The notes under the pieces: model-generated
What the model was told of the DNA's origin: nothing
What the model saw: only the letters and a program-made list of their open reading frames with translations
Databases searched by the model: none
Part shown: positions 28,348 through 37,448 of the stretch, one piece after another
Layout of the letters: every line of letters starts with the position of its first letter
Numbering within the stretch: position 1 is the stretch's first letter
Assembly: GCF_014748335.1 (NCBI RefSeq)
Contig: NZ_JAAVIY010000002.1
Span: forward strand, 288,840-352,839
Source of the DNA: Flavobacterium selenitireducens
Lineage (GTDB): Bacteria > Bacteroidota > Bacteroidia > Flavobacteriales > Flavobacteriaceae
Direction of reading: 5' to 3'
DNA: 64,000 nt
Program-made: the position numbers and the translations under genes

Positions 28348-29583
28348 TTAGGCGTCGAGCTCGCCGGCGATTACGTTAAGGCTCGAAAGCGTCGCGATGG
28401 CGTCAGAGAGCATTTGTCCCTGGACCATATCGTTGAACGCCTGGTAATAAATAAAGCACGGGCGGCGGAAATGCAGGCGGTATGGCGTGCGGCTGCCGTC
28501 GGTCGTGAGGTAAAATCCTAGTTCCCCGTTTCCGCCTTCTACGGCGTGGTAGACTTCGGTAACCGGAACCGGAACTTCGCCCATTACGATCTTGAAATGG
28601 TAAATGAGCGCTTCCATATTGTGGTAGACGTCTTCTTTCGGAGGAAGGTAATAATCCGGAACATCCGCATGGAACGGGCCTTCCGGCATTTTATCGATCG
28701 CCTGGCGGATGATCTTCAGCGATTCCCAGACTTCTGCATTCCTGACGCAAAAACGGTCGTACGTGTCGCCCGACTGTCCGACGGGAATGTCGAACTCGAA
28801 ATCCTCGTAAGACGAATACGGCGTCATGATGCGCACGTCATAGTCGATTCCGGCCGCGCGAAGGTTTGGGCCCGTGAATCCGTACGAAATCGCTTTTTCG
28901 GCAGAAATCGGCCCAACGTTGATCGTGCGGTCCATAAAGATCCTGTTGCGCGTCAAAAGGTTTTCGAATTCCGTCCAGATTGGCGGGAATTCCTTTAGCA
29001 ACAATTCGATCTTTTCGAAGACGAGAGGCGTCCAATCGCGCTCGAAACCGCCGATACGGCCCATGTTCGTCGTGAGGCGCGCCCCGCAAATCTCTTCGTA
29101 TATCTCGTAAATTTTTTCCCTGTACTGGAACACGTAAAGGAATCCGGTCAACGCTCCCGTATCGACTCCCAAAACGGAGTTGCAGATGATGTGGTCGGCG
29201 ATGCGAGCCAATTCCATTACGATCACGCGCATGTATTGAACACGTTTCGGAATTTCTATGTTCAACGCTTTCTCGACCGTCATCCACCAACCCATATTGT
29301 TGATCGGGGACGAGCAATAATTCATGCGGTCGGTTAGTGGCGTGATCTGGTAAAACGGGCGGTTTTCGGCGATTTTTTCAAATGCGCGGTGAATATATCC
29401 GACGGTTCCTTCTCCATCGAGGATGCGTTCTCCGTCCATTAAGAGGATGTTCTGGAAAATCCCGTGAGTCGCAGGGTGCGTTGGCCCAAGGTTGAGGATA
29501 GAAAGTTCGCTTCCGTCCTCGTTTTCACGTCGCTTGATGACGTCGGCAAAACGCTGCTCCGGTGGTAAAAGTAGGTCTGACAT
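28348..29583 (-). CDS. nuoD: NADH-quinone oxidoreductase subunit D
   Basis: 49-kDa-type subunit forming the quinone site with NuoB and NuoH, 411 residues. Landmarks: LGPTHPATHGIFQNILLMDG (quinone-site histidine), YIHRAFEKIAENR, MNYCSSPINNMGWW and the C-terminal RLHFRRPCFIYYQAF. Separate from nuoC, unlike the fused NuoCD of enterobacteria; 2 bases from nuoC. Confidence 0.96.
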   Translation of the reverse strand: MSDLLLPPEQRFADVIKRRENEDGSELSILNLGPTHPATHGIFQNILLMDGERILDGEGTVGYIHRAFEKIAENRPFYQITPLTDRMNYCSSPINNMGWWMTVEKALNIEIPKRVQYMRVIVMELARIADHIICNSVLGVDTGALTGFLYVFQYREKIYEIYEEICGARLTTNMGRIGGFERDWTPLVFEKIELLLKEFPPIWTEFENLLTRNRIFMDRTINVGPISAEKAISYGFTGPNLRAAGIDYDVRIMTPYSSYEDFEFDIPVGQSGDTYDRFCVRNAEVWESLKIIRQAIDKMPEGPFHADVPDYYLPPKEDVYHNMEALIYHFKIVMGEVPVPVTEVYHAVEGGNGELGFYLTTDGSRTPYRLHFRRPCFIYYQAFNDMVQGQMLSDAIATLSSLNVIAGELDA

Positions 29584-29585
29584 AA

Positions 29586-30116
29586 TTACGACTGGGTGTA
29601 GTTATCGGTTGTACGTCCGAAGAAACGGTCGTCTTTGTCGGTGCGCCCGCCATCTTCCATCGGAAACTCCTTGCGCATCGGAAACGAAACCATCTCGTCC
29701 ATATTCAGGATGCGCTTCAATTGCGGATGTCCTTTGAAGATGATACCGTAAAAATCATATGTTTCGCGCTCTTGCCAGTTTGCGCCAAGGAACAAAGGTG
29801 TCGCACTGTCGATTTCGGGCGCGTCCCCATTGAGGTAACACTTGATGCGAATGCGTACGTTGTCGATCCAGTTGTGCATGTGGTAAACCACTGAGAACTG
29901 TCGGCTTTTGTCGGCATCCGGGAAATGCATGCCGCAGATGTCCGTCAGGAAATTGAAACGCAGTGTGGCGTCGTCCTTCAAAAAGCCCATGACCTCGAGA
30001 ATCGATTCGGAATCGACCTCAAACGTCAGGATGTCGTGAATATGGACGAAATCGCTAACCGATCCGCCGAAGCGGTCCGAAAGCGACTGTATGATTGTAT
30101 TCTGTTCTAATGCCAT
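29586..30116 (-). CDS. nuoC: NADH-quinone oxidoreductase subunit C
   Basis: 30-kDa-type peripheral subunit, 176 residues, with the signature WQERETYDFYGIIFKGHPQLKRIL (read in two parts, WQERETYDFYGI and KGHPQLKRIL). The C-terminus KEFPMEDGGRTDKDDRFFGR matches the usual tail. Three bases after nuoB. Confidence 0.95.
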   Translation of the reverse strand: MALEQNTIIQSLSDRFGGSVSDFVHIHDILTFEVDSESILEVMGFLKDDATLRFNFLTDICGMHFPDADKSRQFSVVYHMHNWIDNVRIRIKCYLNGDAPEIDSATPLFLGANWQERETYDFYGIIFKGHPQLKRILNMDEMVSFPMRKEFPMEDGGRTDKDDRFFGRTTDNYTQS

Positions 30117-30119
30117 CGA

Positions 30120-30677
30120 TTACGATATGTTATAGGAGGCGAGCAGTTCCTGGTATTCAGGAGAGCTTCTGCGGCGAACCGATTCGGTTTTGACCATGTC
30201 CTGCAAGCGGAGGATGCCGTCGAGGATCTGCTCCGGTCTCGGCGGGCAACCCGGCACGTAAACGTCCACGGGAATGACCTTGTCTATGCCTTGCAGAACG
30301 GAGTAGGTGTCGAAAATTCCTCCCGAACACGCGCATGCGCCAACGGAGATAACCCATTTGGGCTCGGCCATCTGCTCGTAAACCTGGCGAAGGATTGGCG
30401 CCATTTTCTTGGCGATCGTTCCCATAACGAGCAGCATGTCCGCCTGACGTGGCGAAAAACTCATGCGCTCTGACCCGAAACGCGCTACGTCGTAATGAGA
30501 CGCCATCGTGGCCATGAACTCGATTCCGCAACACGAAGTCGCAAACGGCAATGGCCAAAGCGAATTGGCGCGCGCCAAACCGACTACCGAGTCGAGTTTC
30601 GTTGCGAAAAATCCTTCTCCCGAATAGCCGTCAGGCATAGGGGCGTCGCTGTTTATTTTGTTGTTCTTGTTTTCCAT
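30120..30677 (-). CDS. nuoB: NADH-quinone oxidoreductase subunit B (cluster N2)
   Basis: Carries the terminal 4Fe-4S cluster N2. 185 residues with the tandem cysteine site [11 protein letters not shown], then [15 protein letters not shown] and [18 protein letters not shown]. The N-terminal 25 residues before [12 protein letters not shown] are variable, as usual. Confidence 0.96.
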   Translation of the reverse strand: MENKNNKINSDAPMPDGYSGEGFFATKLDSVVGLARANSLWPLPFATSCCGIEFMATMASHYDVARFGSERMSFSPRQADMLLVMGTIAKKMAPILRQVYEQMAEPKWVISVGACACSGGIFDTYSVLQGIDKVIPVDVYVPGCPPRPEQILDGILRLQDMVKTESVRRRSSPEYQELLASYNIS

Positions 30678-30751
30678 TTCTGAATGTTTTTATGTAACCG
30701 ACCGAAATTCCTGCTTCATCATCTCCAATTCACTCTTCAGCAGTTAAAAAC

Positions 30752-31117
30752 TTATTCCCACTCCAGACCTTTTTTACGGATCACGTAAACGAAACCTGTA
30801 ACGAGCAATCCCATGAAAATCATCATCTTGAGCAAGCCTTCGAGCCCCATTTCCTTAAAATTCGTGGCCCATGGATACATAAAGATCACCTCGACGTCGA
30901 AAAGAACGAAGAGAATTGCGACCAAAAAGTATTTTACTGAAAAAGGAATCCGGGCGTTACCAACCGATTCCACGCCACATTCGAAGTTTTTGTCCTTGTT
31001 GAGTGATTTCCTTCTCGGGCCGAGGAAAGACGACACGATGACGGTCATGACCACGAATCCGACGGCCAATCCCATTTGCATCAGGATAGGAAGGTAATCT
31101 GTTTGGGTGCTTTCCAT
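30752..31117 (-). CDS. nuoA: NADH-quinone oxidoreductase subunit A
   Basis: First gene of the operon; three-helix membrane subunit, 121 residues when started at 31117 (MESTQTDYLPILMQMG). Conserved FECGVESVGNARIPFSVKYF and FDVEVIFMYPWA are present. The longer frame to 31192 would begin upstream of the promoter found at 31144-31175 and is not used. Confidence 0.95.
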   Translation of the reverse strand: MESTQTDYLPILMQMGLAVGFVVMTVIVSSFLGPRRKSLNKDKNFECGVESVGNARIPFSVKYFLVAILFVLFDVEVIFMYPWATNFKEMGLEGLLKMMIFMGLLVTGFVYVIRKKGLEWE

Positions 31118-31143
31118 AAGAAAAATCCGCTTTTGAATATCTG

Positions 31144-31175
31144 CAAAGATAACCGCACAGGTAGAAATACACAAA
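31144..31175 (-). promoter_or_regulatory. Promoter of the nuo operon
   Basis: On the minus strand TTTG (31175-31172), exactly 20 bases, then TATCTTTG (31151-31144): a full match to the Bacteroidota housekeeping consensus. The start site near 31137 gives a leader of about 20 bases to nuoA. Confidence 0.8.
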
Positions 31176-31237
31176 CCTGAGCCATCGTACACGCGTAGCG
31201 GACGCTAATTTTTATTCATTATAAATAAGGGTGTTGT

Positions 31238-31285
31238 GTTTTGAAGTTGGAAGTTTAAAGTTTGAGGTTTAAAGTTGGTGTTTGA
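31238..31285. repeat. Heptad repeat upstream of the nuo promoter
   Basis: GTT at 31246, 31253, 31260, 31267 and 31274, units such as GTTTAAA, GTTTGAG and GTTGGTG, with degraded units at both ends. Unlike the nuoF/nuoG and sucA/sucB arrays it has one orientation only. It lies between the nuo promoter and the 3' end of the cold-shock gene. Confidence 0.85.
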
Positions 31286-31376
31286 CAGCTGCGGACGATG
31301 GGGGAAATGTACAAATTTCATAAATCCCAATCGACAAATATCGAATGTCGTGCACCCGAATAACGACGTTGAGGTC

Positions 31377-31402
31377 AAAAAAAAGCGCCTCCGAAGAGAC
31401 GC
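31377..31402 (-). terminator. Terminator of the cold-shock gene
   Basis: Minus-strand stem GCGTCTC/GAGGCGC closed by a TTCG tetraloop and followed by eight T. It lies 30 bases after the stop codon. Confidence 0.92.
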
Positions 31403-31431
31403 CTGAACCTTGTAAAAATAAACTATGTAGA

Positions 31432-31629
31432 TTATCTTACTAACGTTACCTGAGCCGCGATTTTTCCTTTGCGGCCTTCTTCTTCCTCGAAATTGACTTT
31501 GTCGCCTTCGCGAAGGTTTTCTGCTTTTACGCCTGATGCATGAACGAAGATGTCTCTTCCTGTCTCATCGTCTGTAATGAATCCATATCCCTTGGACTCG
31601 ATGTAAAATTTAATTGTACCTGTACGCAT
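31432..31629 (-). CDS. Cold-shock domain protein (CspA family)
   Basis: 65-residue single OB-fold RNA chaperone. RNP1 (SKGYGFIT) and RNP2 (DIFVHAS) are present, starting MRTGTIKFYIESKG; a short acidic stretch (FEEEEGRKG) replaces the more neutral loop of E. coli CspA. The ATG at 31629 is chosen; the extra ten codons upstream would lie in the leader behind the -7 box at 31664-31657. Single-gene unit with its own terminator. Confidence 0.95.
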   Translation of the reverse strand: MRTGTIKFYIESKGYGFITDDETGRDIFVHASGVKAENLREGDKVNFEEEEGRKGKIAAQVTLVR

Positions 31630-31656
31630 TGTTAAACGGATAAAAGTTAATGCTAA

Positions 31657-31664
31657 CAAATGTA
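31657..31664 (-). promoter_or_regulatory. -7 element of the cold-shock gene
   Basis: TACATTTG on the minus strand, an exact TAnnTTTG match, 28 bases before the ATG. No clear TTG at -33. Confidence 0.5.
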
Positions 31665-31751
31665 AACTTTCTCGGTTTAAAATTAATATGCGCGTTAAAA
31701 AAAATACAATAATTACCGATTATCGGACATTTGTTCAGAATCGATGCGAAA

Positions 31752-33506
31752 TCACAATTTTAAATCGAGCTTGATCTGCAATTCGTTCAATTGCACGGGA
31801 TTGATATTCGAAGGCGCGTCGATCATGACATCGCGTCCGGAATTGTTTTTAGGGAAAGCGATAAAGTCGCGTATGGTTTCCTGTCCGCCCAAAATCGCCA
31901 CGAGACGATCGAGTCCGAACGCCAGGCCACCGTGAGGCGGAGCTCCAAACTGGAACGCGTCCATCAAAAAGCCGAATTGATTGCGCGCTTCCTCTTCGGT
32001 AAAGCCCAAATATTTGAACATCAAAGCCTGTGTTTCCTTGTCGTGGATACGGATCGAGCCGCCTCCGATCTCATTTCCGTTCAACACCATATCGTAAGCG
32101 TTTGCACGGACTTTTCCCGGATTGGTCTCAAGCAGGCTCATATCTTCCGGTTTAGGAGAGGTAAACGGATGGTGCATCGCGTGGTAACGGCCCGATTCTT
32201 CGTCGAATTCCAAAAGCGGGAAGTCCACGACCCAAAGAGGAGCGAATTCGTCCGGCTTTCTCAACCCGAGTCGCGTCGCCAATTCCATTCTCAAAGCGGA
32301 AAGCTGCGTTCTCGTTTTATTGGCGTTGCCCGATAAGATGAAGATCATGTCGCCCGCTTTTGCCTGCGTCGCTTCGGCCCATTTTTGCAAATCGTCCTGA
32401 TCGTAGAATTTGTCTACCGACGATTTGAAAGTGCCGTCCGCATTGCACTTCACGTAAACCATTCCGCTTGCGCCGATTTGGGGACGTTTTACCCATTCGA
32501 TCAAAGCGTCGATTTCCTTTCGCGTCATTTCGCCGCAATTCGGAGCCGCGATCCCGACGACCAATTCCGCGGCGTTGAAGACCGAAAACTCTTTGTGTTG
32601 GGCAACTTGATTCAGCTCTCCGAATTCCATCTTAAAGCGGATGTCGGGCTTGTCGTTCCCGTACGTTTTCATCGCGTGATCGTAGGTCATTCTCGGAAAT
32701 TTCTCCACATCGACTCCCTTGATCTCTTTCAAAAGATGGCGTGTCAAACCTTCAAAAGTGTCCAAAATATCTTCCTGCTCCACGAATGCCATTTCGCAGT
32801 CGATCTGGGTGAATTCCGGCTGTCGGTCGGCGCGCAGATCTTCGTCCCGGAAACATTTCACAATCTGGAAATACTTGTCCATTCCGCCCACCATCAACAA
32901 TTGCTTGAACGTTTGAGGTGATTGGGGCAACGCGTAAAATTGTCCCGGGTTCATACGTGAAGGAACCACGAAATCGCGTGCGCCTTCAGGAGTAGACTTG
33001 ATAAGGTAAGGCGTTTCTACTTCGCAAAAATCCTGGGCCGACAGATATTTTCGCACTTCCATCGCCACCTTGTGTCGAAACAACAAACTGTTTTTTACCG
33101 GGTTGCGCCTGATGTCGATATAGCGGTATTTCATGCGCAGTTCTTCGCCACCGTCGGTTTCGTCCTCGATCGTGAATGGCGGCAACAGCGCTTCGTTCAA
33201 AACGTTGAGTTCCGAAACCAGGATCTCGATATCGCCGGTCGCCATGTTCGGATTTTTCGATTCGCGCTCAATGACTTTGCCTCTCACCTGTATCACGAAT
33301 TCGCGCCCAAGTGAGCGGGCTTTTTCAAACACTTTCCCATCGGTGCGCTCCGAATCGAAAATCAGTTGGGTGATCCCGTAACGGTCGCGCAAATCGACCC
33401 ACGACATAAAACCTTTGTCGCGCGATTTTTGCACCCATCCGGCAAGCGTAACTTCTGTATTGATGTGCGAGGCATTGAGTTCCCCGCAGTTATGGCTTCT
33501 GTACAT
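31752..33506 (-). CDS. aspS: Aspartate--tRNA ligase
   Basis: Charges tRNA-Asp with aspartate. 584 residues of the bacterial type: N-terminal OB fold for the anticodon ([28 protein letters not shown]), class II motif 2 ([18 protein letters not shown]), a GAD insertion domain (about 285-420) and motif 3 ([16 protein letters not shown]). The ATG at 33506 ([14 protein letters not shown]) is chosen because the -7 box TATTTTTG lies at 33530-33523, just upstream; the longer frame to 33596 would start before the transcript. Confidence 0.96.
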   Translation of the reverse strand: MYRSHNCGELNASHINTEVTLAGWVQKSRDKGFMSWVDLRDRYGITQLIFDSERTDGKVFEKARSLGREFVIQVRGKVIERESKNPNMATGDIEILVSELNVLNEALLPPFTIEDETDGGEELRMKYRYIDIRRNPVKNSLLFRHKVAMEVRKYLSAQDFCEVETPYLIKSTPEGARDFVVPSRMNPGQFYALPQSPQTFKQLLMVGGMDKYFQIVKCFRDEDLRADRQPEFTQIDCEMAFVEQEDILDTFEGLTRHLLKEIKGVDVEKFPRMTYDHAMKTYGNDKPDIRFKMEFGELNQVAQHKEFSVFNAAELVVGIAAPNCGEMTRKEIDALIEWVKRPQIGASGMVYVKCNADGTFKSSVDKFYDQDDLQKWAEATQAKAGDMIFILSGNANKTRTQLSALRMELATRLGLRKPDEFAPLWVVDFPLLEFDEESGRYHAMHHPFTSPKPEDMSLLETNPGKVRANAYDMVLNGNEIGGGSIRIHDKETQALMFKYLGFTEEEARNQFGFLMDAFQFGAPPHGGLAFGLDRLVAILGGQETIRDFIAFPKNNSGRDVMIDAPSNINPVQLNELQIKLDLKL

Positions 33507-33522
33507 TTTGAAAAATTTGCTG

Positions 33523-33530
33523 CAAAAATA
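33523..33530 (-). promoter_or_regulatory. -7 element of aspS
   Basis: TATTTTTG on the minus strand, exact TAnnTTTG match 17 bases before the ATG at 33506, giving a very short leader. Confidence 0.5.
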
Positions 33531-33727
33531 GGCATTTTGACCCAATGTAAACGTTTGAGTTTGGGTTGGAGATTTAACAAAAAGTACATTTTTCATGTAA
33601 TTGCAATATTCGGCGAAATCCGAACTTTGCGACTATAGGGAAAGGGTAGTGGCGTCCCTACGAAAAAAGGGAAATTTACCGATACAGAAAAAACGTACTT
33701 TTTGTTAAAGTCTTGTATCTATTTTTT

Positions 33728-33870
33728 AGGAGCTGTTCCCGCTGCCGCTCCAAGCTTTCTTGAAAATGCTTGTTTTTCCGCGGCTGCGTCGAGCTTCCTC
33801 CGGTCGCTGCCGCAACCGCGAAAAACAGGCGCATTTTTGTCGAAAGGCTTTCTGCTTGCATCGGGGCTAA
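33728..33870. repeat. Dispersed repeat element, copy C (diverged)
   Basis: Left end GGAGCTGTTCCCGCTGCCGC and right end CTTGCATCGGGGCTAA resemble copies A and B loosely. The core (about 33770-33827) is a long imperfect inverted repeat with TGTTTTTCCGCGG opposite CCGCGAAAAACA. It occupies the middle of the 555-base gap between aspS and the thioredoxin gene; the rest of that gap holds only a 12-bp inverted pair, AACAAAAAGTAC near 33577 and GTACTTTTTGTT near 33697. Confidence 0.65.
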
Positions 33871-34061
33871 TTCCGGTTCATCAAACCAGGTTGCGTCCGC
33901 AGTTCGACTAAAGTGTCCGTCATTTATCGAAAATCGTCGATAGGCACACATTGATCACCGTCCACTAGCCATATCCGACCATCCACACTAAAACTTTTCC
34001 TAAACAAAACGGCAAATCGATTAAAATACTACATTTACGTCTTTGATATAAATCCAACAAC

Positions 34062-35042
34062 ATGAAAAAACTATTGATCGCGCTATTGGCCTCGTCTGCG
34101 GGCTTGTACGCACAGGACAATAAAGTGAAATTCACGGCAGAAATCGCCAACCGCAATTCCGACTCGATCGTGATCCAGGGTCGTAATTTCAAGAAGGTAA
34201 TTAAAGGTAAGGACGGGAAGTTCTCCGATTCGTTCGATGCGCCCCAGGGCTTTTACCAAATCGGGGATGGAACAGAAGTCACCCAATTGTACCTCATCCC
34301 AGGTTCTGATATAAAAATGACGATCGACGCCAAGATGTTCGACGAAACCGTCAAATATTCAGGGAAAGGTTCGGCAGAGAGCAACGTGATGGCCTATCTC
34401 GCACTCGAGCAGGAAAAACTTGAGCCGCTTATGGAAAAAGGCGATCAGCAAGGATTTACGGCCGGATTTGACAAATTGTCCAAAGACGTCACAACCAAGC
34501 TTGCCAACAAGGAAATCAACGAGCAGTTCCGCACCCAAATGACGATGAGCCTTACCCAAAACAAGGCGCAACTCGACAAGATGTTCGCCCAAAAAGCGGA
34601 AATCAATAAATTGGTCGGGTCGGTTTCTCCTGATTTCGACTACGAAAATCACAAAGGCGGCAAGACGAAGTTGTCTTCGCTTAAAGGAAAATACGTGTAC
34701 ATCGACACTTGGGCGACATGGTGTGGGCCTTGCCGCGCGGAAATTCCGAGCTTGAAAAAGGTGGAGGAAAAATACCACGGCAAGAACATAGAGTTTGTCA
34801 GTGTTTCCATTGACGCTCAAAAAGACCACGACAAGTGGAAGAACTTCGTGACCGAAAAGCAACTCGGCGGCATACAAGTATTCGCTGACAAGGACTGGAA
34901 TTCAGATTGGGCAAAAGCGTACGGCATCCAGTCGATTCCAAGATTCATCCTGGTCGGGCCAGACGGAAAAGTCGTCGATGCCGATGCTCCAAGGCCATCC
35001 GATCCAGGTTTGGTAGCCAAATTGGACACGTTGGTCAAGTAA
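34062..35042 (+). CDS. TlpA-like thiol:disulfide oxidoreductase with N-terminal DUF4369-like domain
   Basis: Exported 326-residue protein (signal MKKLLIALLASSAGLYAQ). The N-terminal half (about 20-110) is a beta-rich DUF4369-like region, followed by a helical linker (110-185) and a thioredoxin domain (about 190-326) with active site WCGPC (Cys 221 and Cys 224) and the cis-proline loop QSIPRFIL. Such proteins reduce disulfides in the periplasm of Bacteroidota, in cytochrome maturation or repair of exported proteins; the specific client is unknown. A near-match -7 box TACATTTA lies at 34030-34037. Single-gene unit with its own terminator. Confidence 0.9.
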   Translation: MKKLLIALLASSAGLYAQDNKVKFTAEIANRNSDSIVIQGRNFKKVIKGKDGKFSDSFDAPQGFYQIGDGTEVTQLYLIPGSDIKMTIDAKMFDETVKYSGKGSAESNVMAYLALEQEKLEPLMEKGDQQGFTAGFDKLSKDVTTKLANKEINEQFRTQMTMSLTQNKAQLDKMFAQKAEINKLVGSVSPDFDYENHKGGKTKLSSLKGKYVYIDTWATWCGPCRAEIPSLKKVEEKYHGKNIEFVSVSIDAQKDHDKWKNFVTEKQLGGIQVFADKDWNSDWAKAYGIQSIPRFILVGPDGKVVDADAPRPSDPGLVAKLDTLVK

Positions 35043-35063
35043 TAAAAAAACAACGATAACCTG

Positions 35064-35089
35064 AAACCTCGCGTCATTGCGAGGTTTTT
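35064..35089 (+). terminator. Terminator of the TlpA-like gene
   Basis: Perfect 9-bp stem AAACCTCGC/GCGAGGTTT with a six-base loop, ending in a T run. Confidence 0.9.
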
Positions 35090-35140
35090 CGTTTTCCAAT
35101 GTTAAGTTTTCTTCAATGTTACGTAATTGTTAAGCGAAAG

Positions 35141-35172
35141 TTTGGTTTGTGTAAAGTGGTTTGATACATTTG
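35141..35172 (+). promoter_or_regulatory. Promoter of the MORN-repeat protein gene
   Basis: TTTG, 20 bases, TACATTTG (35165-35172), the same spacing as the nuo promoter. Start site near 35179, ATG at 35209. Confidence 0.78.
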
Positions 35173-35208
35173 TGAGAGAAGATTGTAAAACCATTAAAAC
35201 CTACTATA

Positions 35209-35550
35209 ATGAAAAAGTACTTTATTGCAGCGGCTGTGTTGGTTTCGGCCATGGTTTCAGCCCAGGAAAAAGAACCAAAACTTGAAGCTATCGGAGAAGT
35301 GGTTAAAGCGACCTACTTTCACGACAATGGCCAAATCGCCCAACTGGGTTATTTTAAGGATGGCAAAGCTGACGGAAAATGGATTGCTTATGACCTCAAC
35401 GGAAATAAAAAATCAATGGGAGAATACACTCAAGGTCAAAAAACCGGGAAGTGGTTCTTCTGGAACGATAAATCGCTTAGCGAAGTAGATTATTCCAACA
35501 GCCGCGTATCCAACATACAGAGTTGGAACCAGGCTGTCGCCAAAAACTAA
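35209..35550 (+). CDS. Secreted MORN-repeat protein (YwqK-like)
   Basis: 113 residues with signal peptide MKKYFIAAAVLVSAMVSAQ. Three MORN-2-like repeats follow: YFHDNGQIAQLGYFKDGKADG, YDLNGNKKSMGEYTQGQKTG and WNDKSLSEVDY, with the pattern W-x-x-x-x-x-N-G-x-x-x-x-G-x-Y-x-x-G-x-x-x-G. Such repeats form beta-hairpin strips; proteins of this size in Bacteroidota are often annotated as YwqK-family antitoxins, but the signal peptide here makes a cytoplasmic antitoxin role unlikely. Function unknown; monocistronic with a clear promoter and terminator. Confidence 0.75.
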   Translation: MKKYFIAAAVLVSAMVSAQEKEPKLEAIGEVVKATYFHDNGQIAQLGYFKDGKADGKWIAYDLNGNKKSMGEYTQGQKTGKWFFWNDKSLSEVDYSNSRVSNIQSWNQAVAKN

Positions 35551-35562
35551 ATTCATCTCAAT

Positions 35563-35597
35563 AAAAAAGGCTGTCGTTACTGACAGCCTTTTTTTTT
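35563..35597. terminator. Bidirectional terminator
   Basis: AAAAAAGGCTGTC and GACAGCC plus T run around a six-base loop, between convergent genes. The minus-strand PepSY gene's stop codon is set into the outer A/T tract. Confidence 0.92.
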
Positions 35598-37158
35598 ATA
35601 CGGTTTCAACCGCCGCTTTTTTCGACGCGCGGTTCACTTTGAGATAAGCGTAAAGTGTCACGAGCGAAAGTCCGATCCAGAAAACATCGACGAAGAAAAC
35701 AGAGAACATTCCCTTTGAGTGTGCAATCCAGAACCAATTCCCGGTTGCGATTCCGTTGGCGATCGGGATGATGAGTCCTAAAATGCTTCCGGAAAGCAAC
35801 GCATATTTGTTCGTAAAGGCGAGGTCTTTTCTAAGGTAGAAAAATATGGAGAGCAACAGCCATCCTATGAAGTAAAACCAGTGCAGGAAATAAATGTCCG
35901 TAGACGGATTGCACTTCACGGCTATGAACGTCGCGGCCGTAATCGGATACATGCTTAGTGAAACCGCCAGGTAAATCCGGACGACGGTCAGATTGAAACG
36001 TTTTTTCTTGGAATCGGTTTTCTTTTTATCGCGTGCAACCAACCACAACATCACGCCCGAAATAATGACGAAACAGGTAATGATGCCCAGGATGAAACTC
36101 ACGATCTTCATCGAATAACCAGCGTAATCGCCGTAGTGGATGCGATACAGAAAGTCGCGCGTACCGTCGAGGTAAGACGTCGGGCCATATGGATCCTGCG
36201 TCGCGATGATTTTCCCGTTTGCATCGAAGACCACCTTTCCTAAACCGGTAAATTTTTCCGTCCTCGGGATCGCGCCCCGAACCGTAACCTGCATGTTCGC
36301 GTCTCCGTAATGCTGGATTTCGAGTGCCGTCATATGGAAATCCCTGAACTGTGCCGTAGCGGTTTTCGCAAGCGCGTTGATATCGAGTGCAGGCGTGACG
36401 CGCTTATCGGCAAATTCGGTCTGCATGTTCATAAAGCCGAGTTCCTGGTAGAGTTTTTCCGAATCGTTGTCGTAAAGCGTCATCACGCTCGGCGCGACAA
36501 GGAAAATGTTGATCAGGAAAAATGCTCCCGTAAGGGCGTAGACGAATTGGAACGGCAATCCGATCATTCCCAAACCGGTATGAGCGTCGGTCCACATTGT
36601 CTTGAGTTTTTCCTTCGGCCGGAATGTGTAGAAATTAGACACGATTTTCTTCCAATGCACCAAAACGCCCGTTATGATGGCGAACAGGAAGAACAACGAC
36701 ACGAATCCCGCGATGTAATATCCGACAGGGTAAGGAATCTGCGCGAGAAAGTGCAATCTGTAAAGAAATTCGCCCAACGAATAACCTTCGTAATAATCCT
36801 TTATGCCATAAGTGTCCGTATCGACATAAACATATTCGTGTATGCGCGCTTTCTTTGGAGCCAGCGAATCTTTCGTCGGATCCATATGGGCGATCATCAT
36901 TTTCTCGGCATACGGACGACTCAATTCGAAGGTTCTTCCCTGCATCACGAAAGCCGAGTCGATTACCTTTATTGCACGGTTAAAGTCGCCATACAGCACT
37001 TCGTCCATCTCGGTTTTCTTGTTGTGCTGCCAGTTGTTGATGTCGTCCCTGAAAAACGAGAACGATCCGGCGAAGAACATCACGAAAAGCACGACGCTGA
37101 TCACAATTCCGCTAACGGTGTGCAAGTGAAAAAAAATATTGTATTTGCGGTTTTCCAT
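35596..37158 (-). CDS. PepSY-associated membrane protein (ferric-siderophore reductase type)
   Basis: 520 residues starting MENRKYNIFFHLHTVSG. It has an N-terminal membrane helix followed by a periplasmic PepSY-like region, a central pair of helices (IAGFVSLFFLFAIITGVLVHW), a second PepSY region (about 270-345) and four C-terminal helices. Conserved histidines near the membrane (HLHTVSG, RLHFLAQ, DAHTGLG, RIHYGDY) suggest haem binding, as in the PiuB/FsqB-type siderophore reductases. It closes a minus-strand cluster with a siderophore receptor and two small membrane proteins, so reduction of iron from an imported ferric siderophore is the likely role. The frame extends upstream to 37278, but that would overlap the preceding gene. 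Confidence 0.85.
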   Translation of the reverse strand: MENRKYNIFFHLHTVSGIVISVVLFVMFFAGSFSFFRDDINNWQHNKKTEMDEVLYGDFNRAIKVIDSAFVMQGRTFELSRPYAEKMMIAHMDPTKDSLAPKKARIHEYVYVDTDTYGIKDYYEGYSLGEFLYRLHFLAQIPYPVGYYIAGFVSLFFLFAIITGVLVHWKKIVSNFYTFRPKEKLKTMWTDAHTGLGMIGLPFQFVYALTGAFFLINIFLVAPSVMTLYDNDSEKLYQELGFMNMQTEFADKRVTPALDINALAKTATAQFRDFHMTALEIQHYGDANMQVTVRGAIPRTEKFTGLGKVVFDANGKIIATQDPYGPTSYLDGTRDFLYRIHYGDYAGYSMKIVSFILGIITCFVIISGVMLWLVARDKKKTDSKKKRFNLTVVRIYLAVSLSMYPITAATFIAVKCNPSTDIYFLHWFYFIGWLLLSIFFYLRKDLAFTNKYALLSGSILGLIIPIANGIATGNWFWIAHSKGMFSVFFVDVFWIGLSLVTLYAYLKVNRASKKAAVETV

Positions 37159-37163
37159 GAAAT

Positions 37164-37448
37164 CTAGAGATGTGCTGCGTAAGTGATGCCCGCGAAAACG
37201 GCGCTTAAAACAAGAAAGATTCCCCAAACTTTCCAACCGTTGTTGGCCACGAAAGTAAGGATCATCAGCGTTACCCATAACAGGAATGCGGTATAAGCGC
37301 TTGTGATGGTCACGATATTTTTGTCGAGATACGACGCCAACATCAGGTGAAAAGTCATCGTTACGAAATAACTGCCTATGATGGCGGCCGTAATCTTAGA
37401 AAATCTCGGCCAGAACGTCGCGGTAAGGTATTTTGGATTTGCCGGCAT
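37164..37448 (-). CDS. Small membrane protein, DUF3649-like, iron-uptake associated
   Basis: 94 residues with three hydrophobic helices (about 17-38, 45-65, 71-92) and a basic KITAAIIGSYF start to the first. In proteobacteria, small DUF3649 and DUF3325 proteins accompany PepSY proteins and siderophore receptors; the match here is by size, topology and context rather than a diagnostic motif. It starts on the stop codon of the gene upstream (TAATG) and lies 5 bases before the PepSY gene. Confidence 0.65.
   Translation of the reverse strand: MPANPKYLTATFWPRFSKITAAIIGSYFVTMTFHLMLASYLDKNIVTITSAYTAFLLWVTLMILTFVANNGWKVWGIFLVLSAVFAGITYAAHL

Noticed and set aside
33676..33951. 91-codon minus-strand frame in the aspS/TlpA gap
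   Set aside because: It is simply dispersed element C read through; composition is not protein-like.
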